DNA of 64,000 bases from Notamacropus eugenii (GCF_028372415.1 NC_092872.1:264765008-264829007), one strand, 5' to 3'; shown: positions 10,560-22,225, counted from the stretch's first letter. Notes: generated by a model not told the origin, from the letters alone. Numbers and translations: made by a program.

Positions 10560-11380
10560 GAGATAGAATACATATACTTCTAAAACATTTCATTAGATTT
10601 ACTAGCCAGCTTTTCTTAGTAAAGGTATCTTGTCTCCTAAGTGTAAACAAAATATATTTTAAAATTTGAAATAATCACTAGCAGATACCATGGCCTTTAA
10701 CATGATATGTCAAAGCATTTAAATGTTGGATATCCATCTCTTAATGACAGGATCAGTAAAGCATTTAGCACTTAATGAACTGGAAATGCTATAGCATTTG
10801 AGGAATTATTGTACAGTACAGAACTATATAGCTAATCGTGTTGAAACTGTATTTTCCAACACTTGAATAAGCCTTAGAGATTAGATTTGGATTATGATCT
10901 ATTTCTTTCTCCTTTTTTAAAAGTGACTCATGACAGATACTCTTTTTGATTTGTGTGATCCTTTTTCATGCACTGAAATATAATTCAATACCTTACCCTT
11001 ATAGTTCATTAGTTTAAAAAAATGGCCTACTTTTTATCCATTTCAGATATAGTTAGTGAAATCCATGTGACAAAAAAGACATAATAAATGGTAGAAAAGT
11101 TTTCATTTTTACTTCTAATGGGATGACACTGTATTTGTGCCTAAAAATAGGGCATTGATTGCAATTAATGGACAAAATAAAATTAAGAAGTGCTGTTGTA
11201 GATAGGATGGTTCTCAGCTCTGAATTCGGAGATGATTTAAAATTGCATTATTCATTCATTGATATGACAGGTATAATTTTGGCAAAGTAGTTTAACAAGA
11301 CAAAGGGACATTTAGAGTGCCTCTAAATGGTATCCACTTCCTAAAATTTTAGAGGGTATGAGAGGCCTTGGTGGTCATCC
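10560..11380. other. Unassigned AT-rich sequence
   Basis: No gene or known repeat recognised in this stretch; frames are short in all directions. Confidence 0.5.
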
Positions 11381-11382
11381 AG

Positions 11383-11640
11383 GATTATGGAATCACAGAC
11401 TTGGAGCTAGAAGGAATAGTAGACAGAATCTAGTCTACCTCTATCCTTTTAGAGATCCAAGGATTGTAGATCTAGAACTGCATTAGTGGTCAACTATTTT
11501 AAAACAGTCTTTGTACAACTGTGGAAACTGAGATCCAGAGAATTTCAGAGACCTACTCAATGTCACTTATCTAGTAAGTATAAAAATGTAGACCTGAACC
11601 CATGTCATCTGCTTGCTAGTTTAGTACCTTTCCTATTACA
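11383..11640 (-). mobile_element. MIR3/Ther1-like CORE-SINE
   Basis: Reads, against the strand, as an old SINE: 'aatcacagacttggagctag' end, then 'aaactgagatccagagaatt', 'atctagtaagta' and 'gacctgaacccatgtcatct', which is the CORE region and box-B region in reverse. The end motif appears twice (near 11390 and 11465), as if partly duplicated. Confidence 0.65.
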
Positions 11641-11865
11641 TTATGCCTCCTCCATCTGGACAGTTTATTATTTATGAATTTATTTACTCTTATTATTCCA
11701 CAAATAACTATTTTAAAATCATGATATTGTAGATATATAAAATATTTTTGGACCAGATTCCCCTGACTGGTGAATTCTGATTACTATAAATGCATTACTT
11801 TTAGAAATAAGCACACAGCCTCTTCCAGATATAACACAAACACAGTATAATGTTAATTAAAGATT

Positions 11866-12299
11866 TCCCCCACTCATGAATAGGACTCATGTGCTTTCTG
11901 TTAATTCCTAATGAGTCACTAGGTCACAAGGGTCATTTCCTCCAGGTTTTACTTTACTGTTAGGAAGAATATTTATGTGCCAGATGAGGTTCCAGGTAGC
12001 CATTAAGAAGTTTCCCCAGCTTTGAAAATCCAGATATTGGTGCTTCTCTCTCCGGTAACTATGTATGTATGTAATAGTCAGACAGTTGGATCTGTCTGTT
12101 GATCTGTGATGTATGTATTGCTTTTGGTCAGACAGTTGGAAGTCCTGTCGGTCTTTATTTCTCTGCTTGCATTTTCTCTATTGGTGAATGTAATTAAGAT
12201 AGATGGTTGACCCCTCAAAAGTTGCTTTCCTTTTAGAAAGCAGATTTAAGAACCCATACCGCAGGCCCTCCTGTGTATGCTGGGGTCCTTGTTGCTACA
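11866..12299 (+). mobile_element. Solo LTR, family shared with 61.3 kb
   Basis: Shares an ordered series of blocks with 61335-61846: 'gtcactaggtcacaagggtc', 'gccagatgag', 'ggtagccattaag', 'gttggatctgtctgttgatc', 'tttatttctctgcttg', 'gaatgtaattaa' and the terminal 'cttgttgctaca'. The CA end, single-copy structure and length fit a solo LTR of an old endogenous retrovirus. The left boundary is approximate and orientation is inferred. Confidence 0.65.
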
Positions 12300-12534
12300 C
12301 ACAGTAATGCCCTAACTGATAATGGAGATTCATAATACTTATAGGACAGGAAATCTTTTATTTAATTCTATGAATATGGAGTTATAGTATAGAATATAGT
12401 AGCAAACTATGGATGGTAACTAAGAAGAGGAACACCACTGTTAAATTTTTGTCAGGTTCCTAAGCAACCAGAGACTCTTTTTTAAAAGTGCTATCATCCC
12501 AGAGTGCCTGATATGGGTAAGGGTGACTTAGGTT

Positions 12535-12655
12535 CAAATGATATTTTATATATCTTAGCTCCCCAGTAGGCTCTAAGCTTCATGAGGACAGAAACAACTT
12601 CCAGACTTCTCATCTCTACTCTTAAGTAGCACAGTGTGCTCTGTAGTTGGCAGCC
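12535..12655 (+). mobile_element. L2 LINE 3' fragment
   Basis: 'ctctaagcttcatgaggaca' followed by 'agcacagtgtgctctgtagt' resembles the L2 3' end (…gctccttgagggcaggga… …acagtgcctggcacatagta…). Confidence 0.5.
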
Positions 12656-12659
12656 ATGA

Positions 12660-13430
12660 ATACAGAGAGACTAAAAGAAGCTGACTGTATGAACAATACT
12701 ATTCTTAGATGGGTTCTATATTTCATTGGGAAGTCAATTACAACTCTAGACAGAAAAGCATCCAGGGACAGGGAACCTGCAGCCTTGAGGTCATTTGTAG
12801 CTTACTAGGTCCCTGGGTGTGGCCTTTTGCTGGAGTCCAAGGTTTACAGAACAAATCATTTTATTAAGGAAATTTGTTCTGTGAAGTCTAGAATCAGTAA
12901 CCCAAAACACCTTGAGGCCACAGATTCCCCATTCCTGCATTAAGCCATATAAAAAGTGTAATTCCAAAAAAATTCCCTTCCCTTTTGGGAAATAACATTA
13001 GTAAGATAAAAACAATTAGAACAGGGGCTTGTGACTTGCTGATTTCCAGCAATAGCTTCCTAGAGGTAACTTATAAACTGGAAGAGCTCCCATGCTACAT
13101 CAAGATGTGCTTGGTGGGAGGAGAGCTGCCCTGGCCTCCTTGAGAAACCATCACAGGGAAAAAGAGATAGAGGCAGGTACCAAGGCTGGGGTAGCAGGGT
13201 TTCGGGCCAGGACTGCAGAGCAGAAGTAGAAACACTGAAGCTGAGACAGCAGTGGGAAAAATGGGAGTGGCTGGGCTAGAGACACAAGCACAGCTGAGAG
13301 CACTGGCCAAGAGTGGCGTTCAGAAAATATTTGTTGTCTTGCACCCTGATTTTAAGAACTGGATCGTGTATGTTAGCTTTGAATAATAATTTAAAAATTA
13401 AATAAAAAACATGGTTACTTTACTCATATA
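12660..13430. other. Unassigned sequence
   Basis: No gene or repeat recognised. A moderately GC-richer patch (13085-13310) gives a 71-codon minus-strand frame without protein-like features. Confidence 0.45.
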
Positions 13431-14990
13431 AAGGAATGCCTATGAAAGAGCTGTGGATTTTTTTGAAGATGAGTATATTGATGAACATTGCAATGTGGCC
13501 TCTGCAAAGTTGGAAGAAAATAAGAAAAAATTTGAAAGGGTAAGAGTGATCTACAAATATTCCCTGGAGAGGATTTTGAAGCAGAAAGTCCAAGAACTCT
13601 TTAAAAATGACATAATCTTTGAAAAGAAATTTGGAATTTGAGGTATTGAAGATATGGTTGTGAGCAAATGAAGATTCCAGTCCAAAAAGGAAGTGAAGGC
13701 TAATCCACACAATTGTGATGCCTAGTTTGGTTGTTTGTGATTGATGAAAAATTATATAGAACCAAACACTACTAGAGGTGTATAAAGGAGCAGTTGTCAG
13801 CCTGCTCTCCATCCAAGAGAAGAGGCACTGGAAAAGAAGAAAAAAAATACACACATACATATACACACACAAACACACATATACATGCATGTATATATAT
13901 GTATATATATGCAAATATGTGTGTATATATGTGTATATATACTTCTTTTCTGGCTCAACTATGTACTTTATGGAGGGTTAGGATCAAAGGATTCAGAGAG
14001 GAATAGACAGATATATCATACTTGTTTGGATTTGATTCACACAAAATGACGTTTGTCAAAATATGGCTATGGTGTATACAACTCAAAATAAAAATCAAAC
14101 ATTTGCCAGAAAAACATTGGGAACATCTGTTGGTAAGTGCTGTAAAACCAGATTCTTTAAAGTCTACATTGAAATGGAGCTGGAGTTTCAAGAATTTAAC
14201 CAAAACAAGAAACTTTAGGGAAAGTTCCTGAAATTTGCACCAGAAAATTGCACAGTTATTGTCTATCTGGAGATACTGAAATAACCTGTACACTTTGGCT
14301 ATTAGCCATCCATGCTTAGATATCCCAGAGGTGCCTTAGATATTCTGAATTGATTGTGAAATTAAACCAAAAGAACTTGAAAAAACAAGAAGCCTTTACA
14401 GGAGATTGCTGTAATGAACACAACAGGTGAAGATGTGGATTGGTTTTACTCAGTTTGAGCTGTCTGCAGGAAAGAAAGCTTAGCTAAATACAGACAAATT
14501 TATGAAGAAACCTACAGAACTATGAAAAGATATGGACAGAAGGAAAGATGTGTTCCTAGAAGCCTGGTGAAATTGATGAATTTGGAATACAGTGTCATAA
14601 GGAGACAATGGATGAACTCATGCCGAGAAATTAAGAATAGAAGTACAGGTCTAATGCTGCTGGAAAAGTACTATTGCTTCTTTCCAGGAGATGCTGCAAA
14701 GCAGTCCAGCCTCAAACTGCTGGCTATGACCAAACTTTGGAAGAAACAGCAGTAAGAAAAGGATACTGTTAAGCAAGATCCACACAAAGACATGGATGTG
14801 AGTGAATCTTGACTTTTTTCTTTGTTGTTGTATTTTTGTTATTTTTATAAATTTCTACTCTGCAAATATTGTGATTTAGGAAGCTTTTGTGCAGTATTTT
14901 TTTCACTGATGAACCTTGTACTTTTTTCTATAGCATGCTTTTACAATATTGCTGAGTTAGCATTGACAAGTTATAAATAAAGAACATAAA
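13431..14990 (+). pseudogene. CRNKL1: Processed pseudogene of CRNKL1 (crooked neck-like 1)
   Basis: CRNKL1 is a HAT-repeat scaffold of the spliceosome (NineTeen-complex associated). The translated pieces match its C-terminal half in order across three frames: A-Y-E-R-A-V-D-F-F then Y-I-D-E-H and F-E-R-V-R-V-I-Y-K-Y (13435-13560), E-L-F-K-N and F-E-K-K-F-G (to 13638), K-A-N-P-H-N (near 13700), I-Q-E-K-R-H-W-K-R (13811-13840), V-K-I-W-L (near 14055), A-I-S-H-P and E-L-S-A-G-K later, and near the end L-K-L-L-A-M-T-K-L-W-K-K-Q-Q (14709-14752). No introns separate them, and a 3'UTR with AATAAA near 14976 follows, so it is a 5'-truncated retrocopy. Many stops, shifts and a microsatellite show it is dead. 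Confidence 0.92.
13848..13942 (+). repeat. (CA)n/(TA)n/(TG)n microsatellite in CRNKL1 pseudogene
   Basis: Alternating purine-pyrimidine tract of about 95 bp placed where the parent protein has Y-I-Y codons (tac-at-ta rich). It probably grew from that codon run after the copy became non-functional. Confidence 0.93.
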
Positions 14991-14994
14991 ATTT

Positions 14995-15400
14995 CTTCTT
15001 AAAGAAAGAAAATCTAAAAGTGTTGTAAGTGGCTTTAATAATCATCTGAGGTGATAGTTTTTTTTCCAAGTCATTGAGTCAATTCTTTGCCTTAAAAAAT
15101 GCTGTGTGTTCTCTACGAGCATTAAAGAATAAAAATACCTCTCATCAATGTGGCATCTACAGGAGGGATTATTAAACACCTGGTGTCTGTGAACTTATTT
15201 TTTAAAATACTTTGAAAATGGATCTTAATATAAATGGTTTTCTTTATAAATCTCTCTATTCTACTGTATTCATTTACAACCATTATTCTGAAGTCTCCAT
15301 AAGCTTCATCAAATTGACAATAGGATTCAGCACCAAAAAAAAAAGCATCCTAAGACCTCTTGATCTAAAGGACTGCAAAAATTTTTATGCCTTCCTTGGC
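14995..15400. other. Unassigned sequence
   Basis: Follows the pseudogene. No gene or repeat recognised. Confidence 0.4.
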
Positions 15401-15404
15401 TCTT

Positions 15405-15655
15405 TTTAAGTCCCTTTTAAAATTCTACCTTCTCCAAAGAGCTTTTCCTGATCTCTTTTAACACTAGTGTCTTCCCTCTGCTGCTTATTGTCATTTTAGC
15501 ATGAATATGTTTTATATGTTCATAGTTGTTTTCATGTTGCCTCTTTCCTTAGACTGCGAGCTCCTTAAGACCAGAAATTATTTTTGGCTTCCTTTTTAAT
15601 ACCAGTGTTTAGCAACTTCCTGGCACATTTTAGAAGATTAACAAATGTTTATTGC
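15405..15655 (+). mobile_element. L2 LINE 3' end
   Basis: Ordered L2 motifs: 'aaagagcttttcctgatctc', 'agactgcgagctccttaaga', 'cttcctggcacatttt' and 'aacaaatgtttattgcc'. Diverged but complete in order. Confidence 0.75.
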
Positions 15656-15659
15656 CTTA

Positions 15660-15885
15660 TACTGCAAAATTCTATGTAGATTATTGCATTTGAATCTCAT
15701 AACAACATGGTGAGTTAATGCCACAGAAATTAGTGTGCCCATTCTATAGATGAGAAAGTTGAGGATCAGGAAGGTTGTATGACTTCCCTATAGATAGTAA
15801 GTATCAGAAAAATCAGAAATAAAAGACTTAGACACAAGTTTTCTGGTTGGAGTATGGCATTCTCTTCATTAAACCACCCTTCTTT
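15660..15885 (-). mobile_element. MIR SINE
   Basis: Reverse MIR pattern: 'catttgaatctcataacaac', 'cccattctatagatgagaaa' and 'gtatgacttccc'. CORE region recognisable, flanks diverged. Confidence 0.65.
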
Positions 15886-15889
15886 CACT

Positions 15890-16605
15890 ACCACTACCAC
15901 TACCACTGATGACTGTACTAGGTACTGCGATAATCATGAAAATCCAAAGACAAAGAAAAATGAACTAGAAGACATTTAGCAAATTTGAGATATTGCTATA
16001 GTAGAAAGAATCATGTTATCTGCTACTCCTTTAAAGATGTTAGAGGATAATTCTTAGTGTTTGTAAAAAACAATCATAATTTTTCTTGACTTCCTAGTAG
16101 ACCAAAGATGAATGATGCTTTTTTCTTTAGGGGACTAAAGAAAACTAAAAGGAAAAATCAAAGAATTACACTTAAATATTGCTTTTTTATATTTGTACTT
16201 CCTAAGATTGAATTTGTACAATTTAGAACAATAAATTATTCAGCACCAAGAGTGAGTAAAACACTATACAAATCAATTGTGAAATGACAAAATTGAAGCA
16301 AAACATGTTTGCACTCCATACAGTAGGAATATCATTTCTTTCACCTACAAGTCTTATCATGACATTTTAAAATTTTTTTTGTTTTTACAATTTAGGACAA
16401 AATGGTGCAAAAGAATTCTCAAAAAATATTTTTGGGTAAATAGAAAATCACTCAGTCTAAAAATTTCTGGAATACGTAGACACATTCATGATCTACTTTC
16501 AACTCAGTAATACATAATCTAGATTTCTTCCCCTCTCAAGGAAAGCCTAAAAACAAACTTTCAAATTTGACAAAATATAAAATGTTAGGCTTTAAACAAA
16601 TCCTA
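15890..16605. other. Unassigned AT-rich sequence
   Basis: A short CTACCA repeat at about 15890-15906, otherwise nothing recognised. Confidence 0.45.
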
Positions 16606-16609
16606 CACC

Positions 16610-16722
16610 AAAAGATAGAATCATCCTCTGATATCATCTAGTCTAATGTCTTCATTCCGCAAATAAGGAAACTGAGACCCAAAGAGTTTAAGTGATTTAC
16701 TCAGAGTGAAATGGGCAGTAAA
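16610..16722 (-). mobile_element. MIR3/Ther1-like CORE-SINE fragment
   Basis: 'tcatctagtctaatgtcttc', 'aaataaggaaactgagaccc', 'aagtgatttactcagagtg' in that order are the reverse of the CORE region. The following L1 appears to have inserted into or beside it. Confidence 0.65.
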
Positions 16723-16732
16723 AGAAAAGAAA

Positions 16733-17757
16733 AGGCCTCATTTCTAAAATATATAGAAAACTGAGTCAAATGTACAAGAACACAAGTCATTCCCCAATTG
16801 ATAAATGGTCAAATGATATGAACAGGTAGTTTTCAGAGGAAGAAATTAAAGCTATCTATAGTCATATGAAAAAATGCTCTAAATCACTATTCATTTTAGA
16901 GATGCAAATAAAACAACTCTGAGATACCACATCACATCTCTCAGATTGAGTAACATGATAAAACAGGAAGATGATAAACATTGGAGAAAATGTGGGAGAG
17001 TTGGAAAACTAGTTCATTGTTGGTGGATCTATGAACTCTGGAGAGCAATTTGGAACTATGCCCAAAGGGCTACAAAAATGTGCATACCCTTGACCCAGCA
17101 ATAGCATTCCTAGGACTGTATCCCCAAGAGATCATAAAAATGGGAAAGAGTTCCACATGTACAAAAGTATTTATGGCAGCTCTCCTTGTGGTGGCCAAAA
17201 ACTGGAAATCAAGGGGATGCCCATCAATTGCGGAATGGCTGAACAAGTTGTGGTATATGAATGTAATGTCATACTATTGTGCTATGAGAAACGATGAACA
17301 AGAAGACTTCAGAGAAGCCTGGAAAGACTTATATGAACTGATGCTCAGTGAAAGGAGAAGAACCAGGAGAATTTTGAGGAATTTTTCTGGTAGACTTAGT
17401 ACTTCATTGCAATGCAAGGACTTCAATAATTCCCAATGGTCTCTTTAGGCAAAATGCCTTCCACATCCAGGGAAGAACTATGGAATTTGATCACAGAATG
17501 AAGCAGATCACCTCTTTTTGAATAATGTTTTGGTTTGTTTTTGTGATTTCTCCCATTCATTTTAGTTCTATGCAATATGACTAAGGTGAAAATGTATTTA
17601 ATAGGAATGCATATGTAGAATCCATATAAAACTGTATGCTGTCTAAGGAAGCGAGTGGGGAGGTAGGAGGGAAGGGGGGGAGGAAGTGGAAAATTCTAAG
17701 ATATATGGAAGTAATTGTAGAATACTGATAACAAATAAAATAATTTAAGAAAAAAGA
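16733..17757 (+). mobile_element. 5'-truncated L1 (ORF2 3' end plus 3'UTR)
   Basis: Starts in the C-terminal part of ORF2 ('cctcatttctaaaatatata') and runs through the ORF2 end into a 3'UTR with a G-rich stretch (17645-17690) and a terminal AATAAAATAATTTAAG. A 132-codon open piece (17050-17448) matches the same L1 ORF2 region as 7952-8263. A-rich repeats of aaaagaaaag on both sides (near 16722 and 17750) may be a target duplication. This copy supplies the 3'UTR that the first L1 lacks. Confidence 0.85.
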
Positions 17758-17799
17758 AAAGATAGACCTTGAATCAATTTTACTATCACAGGTTGACTA

Positions 17800-17960
17800 C
17801 GGACACCTGAGGTCATTTAGTCCAATACCTTTCATTTATATTTGGGAAAACTGATATGTAAAGGTTAAATGAGTTGCCTTTCATCACACAGGTGTCAAGT
17901 GGCAGAATGGGGATCCAAACCCATATTTTCTCTTTCAAATCCCCTACATTACCAAGCATT
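17800..17960 (-). mobile_element. MIR3/Ther1-like CORE-SINE
   Basis: Reverse pattern: 'cacctgaggtcatttagtcc', 'aaactgatatgtaaaggtta', 'catcacacaggtgtcaagtg' and 'ggatccaaacccatatttt'. Confidence 0.7.
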
Positions 17961-17964
17961 ATCT

Positions 17965-18860
17965 CTTGATCTTAACTGACTTCAGAGTCAATAGTCTTTC
18001 CATGGTCTCAGTGGCATAAGTGAGAAGACCTTTGCTTTCTATTTCCCTTTCAAGTTGATATAGTCAAAGAATAGATAAATCTCAAGATTTCACTTAGTCT
18101 TTCCAAAGAGATGGTGAAGAATTATGCTAAATAGAAACATTTATAAAGAAATATTTGTGGAAAGGAAGTATGTATTTCTTTAGAGGTCATAAATTTAGAG
18201 CTGGATTGGAAATTGTTGCCATCTATGGATGCCATAAAGTCCAACCATTTTGAAATAGGATTCATTTGATCTTATTTTGATTTCCATTAAGACTAACACT
18301 AGTGGATAGAAATTGAGATTCACTCCCTCTTGTACTTGGAACATGTTGAATTTGGGGTCAATTTTTAATTTTGTCAAATCAATTACTATGATTCTTATAC
18401 CTCTTAACAATTATTCTAAAAAGTAATGAAAACTTATACCTACATGCTGCCATGTTCCCTAACAATTCTGTTGGTAACTTTCTAGATGATAATAAAATTG
18501 AATTTAATAGGATAGCTGATGGAGTAAGCAGAATATTAATATGAATCAAGTGCATTATTCATGAGACAGGTACAAAGAATCATGGAAAACGCATTTCTAA
18601 TAACATAGATGTCACAGTTGTTTAAATTCACCTCCTTGACCAGTTGGAGACATTTCTCATAGAAACATAAAAAGGCAATGGTGAGGTGTTGAATGTTATT
18701 GTATTTTATTAATATCTTAATGACATATTATTACGTATAATGTCATTTCATGCATTAATGTGACCTTAATTTGTTAATAACACAACATTAAATTAAAAAT
18801 TTATGTTATTTTGTAATATGCTAATCATTTGGAATATTTTCATGAGTGATTTTTGTCTTC
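17965..18860. other. Unassigned AT-rich sequence
   Basis: A short MIR3-like end is possible at 18185-18255 ('aaatttagagctggattgga'). A near-palindrome surrounds 18719-18745 (atgacat…atgtcat). Nothing else recognised. Confidence 0.4.
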
Positions 18861-18861
18861 C

Positions 18862-19085
18862 AGAAGAGAGCTATTGGGACTGAATTTGGGAGTCAGGACA
18901 GCTTGACATGAATCCCAAGTGAGCAACTTATGAAACATTTTTAAGGCTACTATGTATCCTTAAGTAAATCAGTCCATCTCTCTATGCCTCAATTTCCTTA
19001 TAGGAATGTCTGAAAGTATGCACAAGATGATCTCCAAGATCCCTGCTAGCTTCAAATTTTCTAATTTTTGTATGTATCGGGAGGT
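18862..19085 (+). mobile_element. MIR3/Ther1-like SINE
   Basis: Forward pattern: 'tgaatttgggagtcaggaca', a degraded 'gacatgaatccca' box-B part, 'ctctctatgcctcaatttcc', and the Ther1/MIR3 end 'gatctccaagatccctgcta'. Confidence 0.65.
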
Positions 19086-19505
19086 TAAGGTTAAATTTGC
19101 ATGAAATGCTTAATATATTTTGTTAACAATACATCAGTGTATTATAATGTGCAGATACTTTTTGTAGACTGAAACCAGCAGATGGATTACACATTTCACA
19201 GGAAGATTTCAAACCATTAATATCAATAGCGTAAAAACATTTCATGTCCACTATTGTCATTAAATGACAGTCTAGACACTCTTGAATGCATATTTCTGCT
19301 TTAAGGGGTTGATAGATCACCTTTATTTTTATTCATTCAGTATTTCCTTCAAGATCTTTCTTTCCTTCATGTTCATTTGTTTTAGCTTTCCTCTTCTTCC
19401 TGAAAAGGAATTCAAAACTGAGGGAAAAAAGGTAAACCTAAAATCTAATAAAGACATTTAGCTCAGATTGTCCAGAACCTCAGACACATTTAATAACGTA
19501 AATCC
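19086..19505. other. Unassigned sequence
   Basis: No feature recognised. Confidence 0.4.
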
Positions 19506-19625
19506 TCCAATAAAGAGGGAAAGGAAGAAGAAGGAAAAGAAGAAGAAGAAAAGGGAGAAGAAAAGAAAGAAGAAGAGGAAGAAGAAAAGAAGGAGGAGGA
19601 AGAGAAAAAGAAGTAGAAGAGGAAG
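19506..19625 (+). repeat. (GAA)n-type purine tract
   Basis: About 110 bases that are almost entirely A and G, mostly GAA, GGA and GAAAA units, with one T near the end. The lysine/arginine frame across it is a low-complexity artefact. Confidence 0.95.
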
Positions 19626-19729
19626 GTTTGCCTATAGGTATAGAGCAACTTGGATTTTCAGGATGTTTTGATGCTACAAGAATCCCTCACACCTACTATC
19701 TTTGATAGTCATATAATTACAGTACCAAT

Positions 19730-20060
19730 GCATCTCATAAATGGAAAGAAGCTCAGAAGGCATCAAGTGTAACCTGTATTTGCCCAGGCATTCTTCCTAT
19801 AACTTCTCTGACAAAGGGGTCATCTAGACTTTGACTGAAAACCTTCAGATTAGGGAAGACTCATTCCATGCCTAAACAAACCTCTCAATTTCCAAGAGCT
19901 CTAATTATTAGGAAGTACTGTTCATTTGTGTTTTTGCTTGTCTCCTATGTCAAAACTAAATCTGACACTCTGGATCTTTTAACCATTGCTGAGAGATTCA
20001 TTCTTTTGCCCCAAGTTCAGCAAACATCATCTTTTTTCATGGGACAGCCCTTCTAAACCA
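19730..20060 (-). mobile_element. L3/CR1 LINE 3' end
   Basis: Against the strand it matches the CR1/L3 3'-terminal region: 'gacaaaggggtcatctagac', 'gactgaaaaccttcagatt' and 'gagctctaattattaggaag'. The same region is seen in forward orientation at 21865-22225. Confidence 0.65.
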
Positions 20061-20835
20061 GAAGACAGCAGTTGTGACCCCACTCCTCCCTAGGTTAACT
20101 ATTTCCACTTTCTGTAATCTACTCCCAGTGACTGGTCTGTTCATCCTGATTGCCCGCCTCCGGAGGTTTATGGTCTCAACAATTCTCTTCCTAAAATATA
20201 AATTTAGAATTCCAGAAAAGAGTTGAGCAAGACTGAATACACCAGGAACTACTTATCTCTTAACACTAAACCCTTCAATGAAGTCCGAGTATTTTTTGTT
20301 TGTTCGGTTTTTGTTTTTATTGTTGTTTTAGTTTTTCGGCTGACATATTACAATGGTGACTCATTTTAAAGTTTTGGTCCACTAAAATTCATTGATCTTA
20401 TTTATGTTATGTTTATTAACTTCACTTCTCCCTACTATACCATAAGCAAGTGCTGTGAATAAATATATTTCACTTTTTATTAGATACTTAAGACCTATAG
20501 AAGCTGTTTATTTCATTTCAAAATTAATAGCAATAATAAAAAGCATTCAGGCTATCAATCTTGCCTAGGCTTCCTAAACTGCCCATATTAACATTTTAAA
20601 ATCAATAATCATATTTTAATATAATTGATTTTCCTTTTAATCTTACTGTTGTGTTGTACACATTTAATAACATTTTTTGAAAGTGTTTATAGATTTCACC
20701 AGACTAGGCCACGGGTATCTCGGCCATGAAAAATGTTATGAATCCTTGATCTAGTCCACACTACACTGGAATAATATGATTGACAAAAGTTCATCTAGTC
20801 CAATGACAGAGCATGCTTCCCCTCCCAACATAGCA
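20061..20835. other. Unassigned AT-rich sequence
   Basis: A T/G-rich run with TTTTTG units lies at 20294-20336. Nothing else recognised. Confidence 0.4.
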
Positions 20836-20837
20836 CA

Positions 20838-20920
20838 TCCTACAAATCAAAAGAGATAATAATTGTAAAATACTTAGCACATAGCAAGTGCTATATAAGA
20901 GTGAGTTACTATTGTTGTTA
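20838..20920 (+). mobile_element. MIR SINE 3' fragment
   Basis: 'tgtaaaatacttagcacata' followed by 'gcaagtgctatataagagtg' is the MIR 3' part. Confidence 0.6.
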
Positions 20921-21470
20921 TTAGAATCAAATTGTTTAGTTGTAAGGAAGAATTTTTCACCTTACATAACTGTGTCTTCTCCATATTGTTCCTCATTCTA
21001 TCTAGACTATATTCTACCATCCCACTCCCCACTGCTCCTCTAAGTCTGACACCAAAATGCTTTAAATATTGTGTAGTATTTAACATATATCATGTCATTA
21101 GAGTTAAATAATGATGCTGTACCCTTTGTATTACAAATGAAACAAATTCTCAAAGAGGTAAAACAATTTGTCTAAAGTCAAATAATTTCTTTATTATTGT
21201 GTAGGTTATAGCCATCTTCCCAGTCACTCAGATGTTAGCTGTCATCCTTAACTCCTTACTCTCACCCCTCATAATCAAATTGAGTCCTATAATTTCTACC
21301 TCAATGATATCTCTCTTCTATAGCCTCTCCCATCCTTCTACATGCTGCAACCCTAGTGCAGGCCTTATAATGCAGGCCCATATGAATGGCATTATAGATA
21401 GAGTTCTGAAATTTAAGTCTGGAAGATACAAGCTTAACTGTCACCTCTGATGCTACTTATCAGCCAGTCA
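20921..21470. other. Unassigned sequence
   Basis: No gene or repeat recognised. Confidence 0.4.
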
Positions 21471-21474
21471 GGCA

Positions 21475-21800
21475 ATTAATATTTATTAATAATAAGCCTA
21501 CTATGCGCCAGGCACTGTGCTAAGCACTGGAGTTATAAAAGAAGGAAAGAGAGAAAAATAGTTCTTAGTGTTAAGGAGCTCACTGTCTTATAGGGGAGAC
21601 AACAGGCAAACAGTATATAGTAACAAAATCCATACTAGACAAATCAGGAAAGGCACTAAGATTAAGGAAGCCTGAGGGAGGCTCCCTACCAAAGGTGAAA
21701 TTTTCGTTGAAAGAAGCCATGGAACTTGAAGGAAACCACATAAGCTAGGAGACAGAAATCAAGATGGAGGGCATTCCAGGCCTAGGGTATAGCTCCCCCA
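21475..21800 (+). mobile_element. Interspersed repeat, unnamed family X, copy 1
   Basis: Begins 'aatatttattaataataagc', 'ctactatgcgccaggcactg', 'tgctaagcactgga', continues with 'aaggagctcactgtcttata', 'ggggagacaacaggcaaaca', and ends with 'gggcattccaggcctagggt'. The same ordered blocks occur near 23725, 24385, 28215, 33880 and 45085. This is an old LINE 3' end by style, but I do not assign a family. Confidence 0.7.
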
Positions 21801-21864
21801 AATGCTAAAAATCAGGAAATGGACTGTCTTGTGTTAAGTTTAGCAGGGAGGTTTGTCTCTGATT

Positions 21865-22225
21865 CATACTATTCCAGAATTGATTAAAAGAACTAAGGAT
21901 ATTTCACTTGGAAAAAGTGAACATATAGGGAGATATTCAATCTGCCTTCATGTATCTCTGCAGATGATATGCACTAAAAGGATTGAGATTTATCCTGCTT
22001 GGCCCCAGGAGACAGTACTAAGATTAATGGGTAGGAGTTCTGGAGAGACACAGCATTTAGCTTGAGGTAAGAAGAAACTTCCTTACATTGGGAACTGTCT
22101 AACAGTTGAACTGCCTTGGGATGTCCTGGGTTTCCCTCTTATTGGCTGGATGGTTACTGATCACATATGCTAAAAAGGGAGGAATGAATAATATGACCTT
22201 GGAGAGCTTCTTATAAACTCATAGA
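21865..22225 (+). mobile_element. L3/CR1 LINE 3' end
   Basis: Forward CR1/L3 pattern: 'tgcttggccccaggagacag', 'attaatgggtaggagttctg', 'aagaagaaacttccttacat', 'gttgaactgccttgggatgt' and 'tattggctggatggttactg'. Confidence 0.75.

Noticed and set aside
10330..10650. 106-codon minus-strand frame rich in Leu-Ser-Ile-Tyr
   Set aside because: It is the (TAGA)n tetranucleotide repeat read in frame.
19468..19671. Lys/Arg-rich 67-codon frame that could be read as a basic peptide
   Set aside because: It is the GAA-type purine tract.
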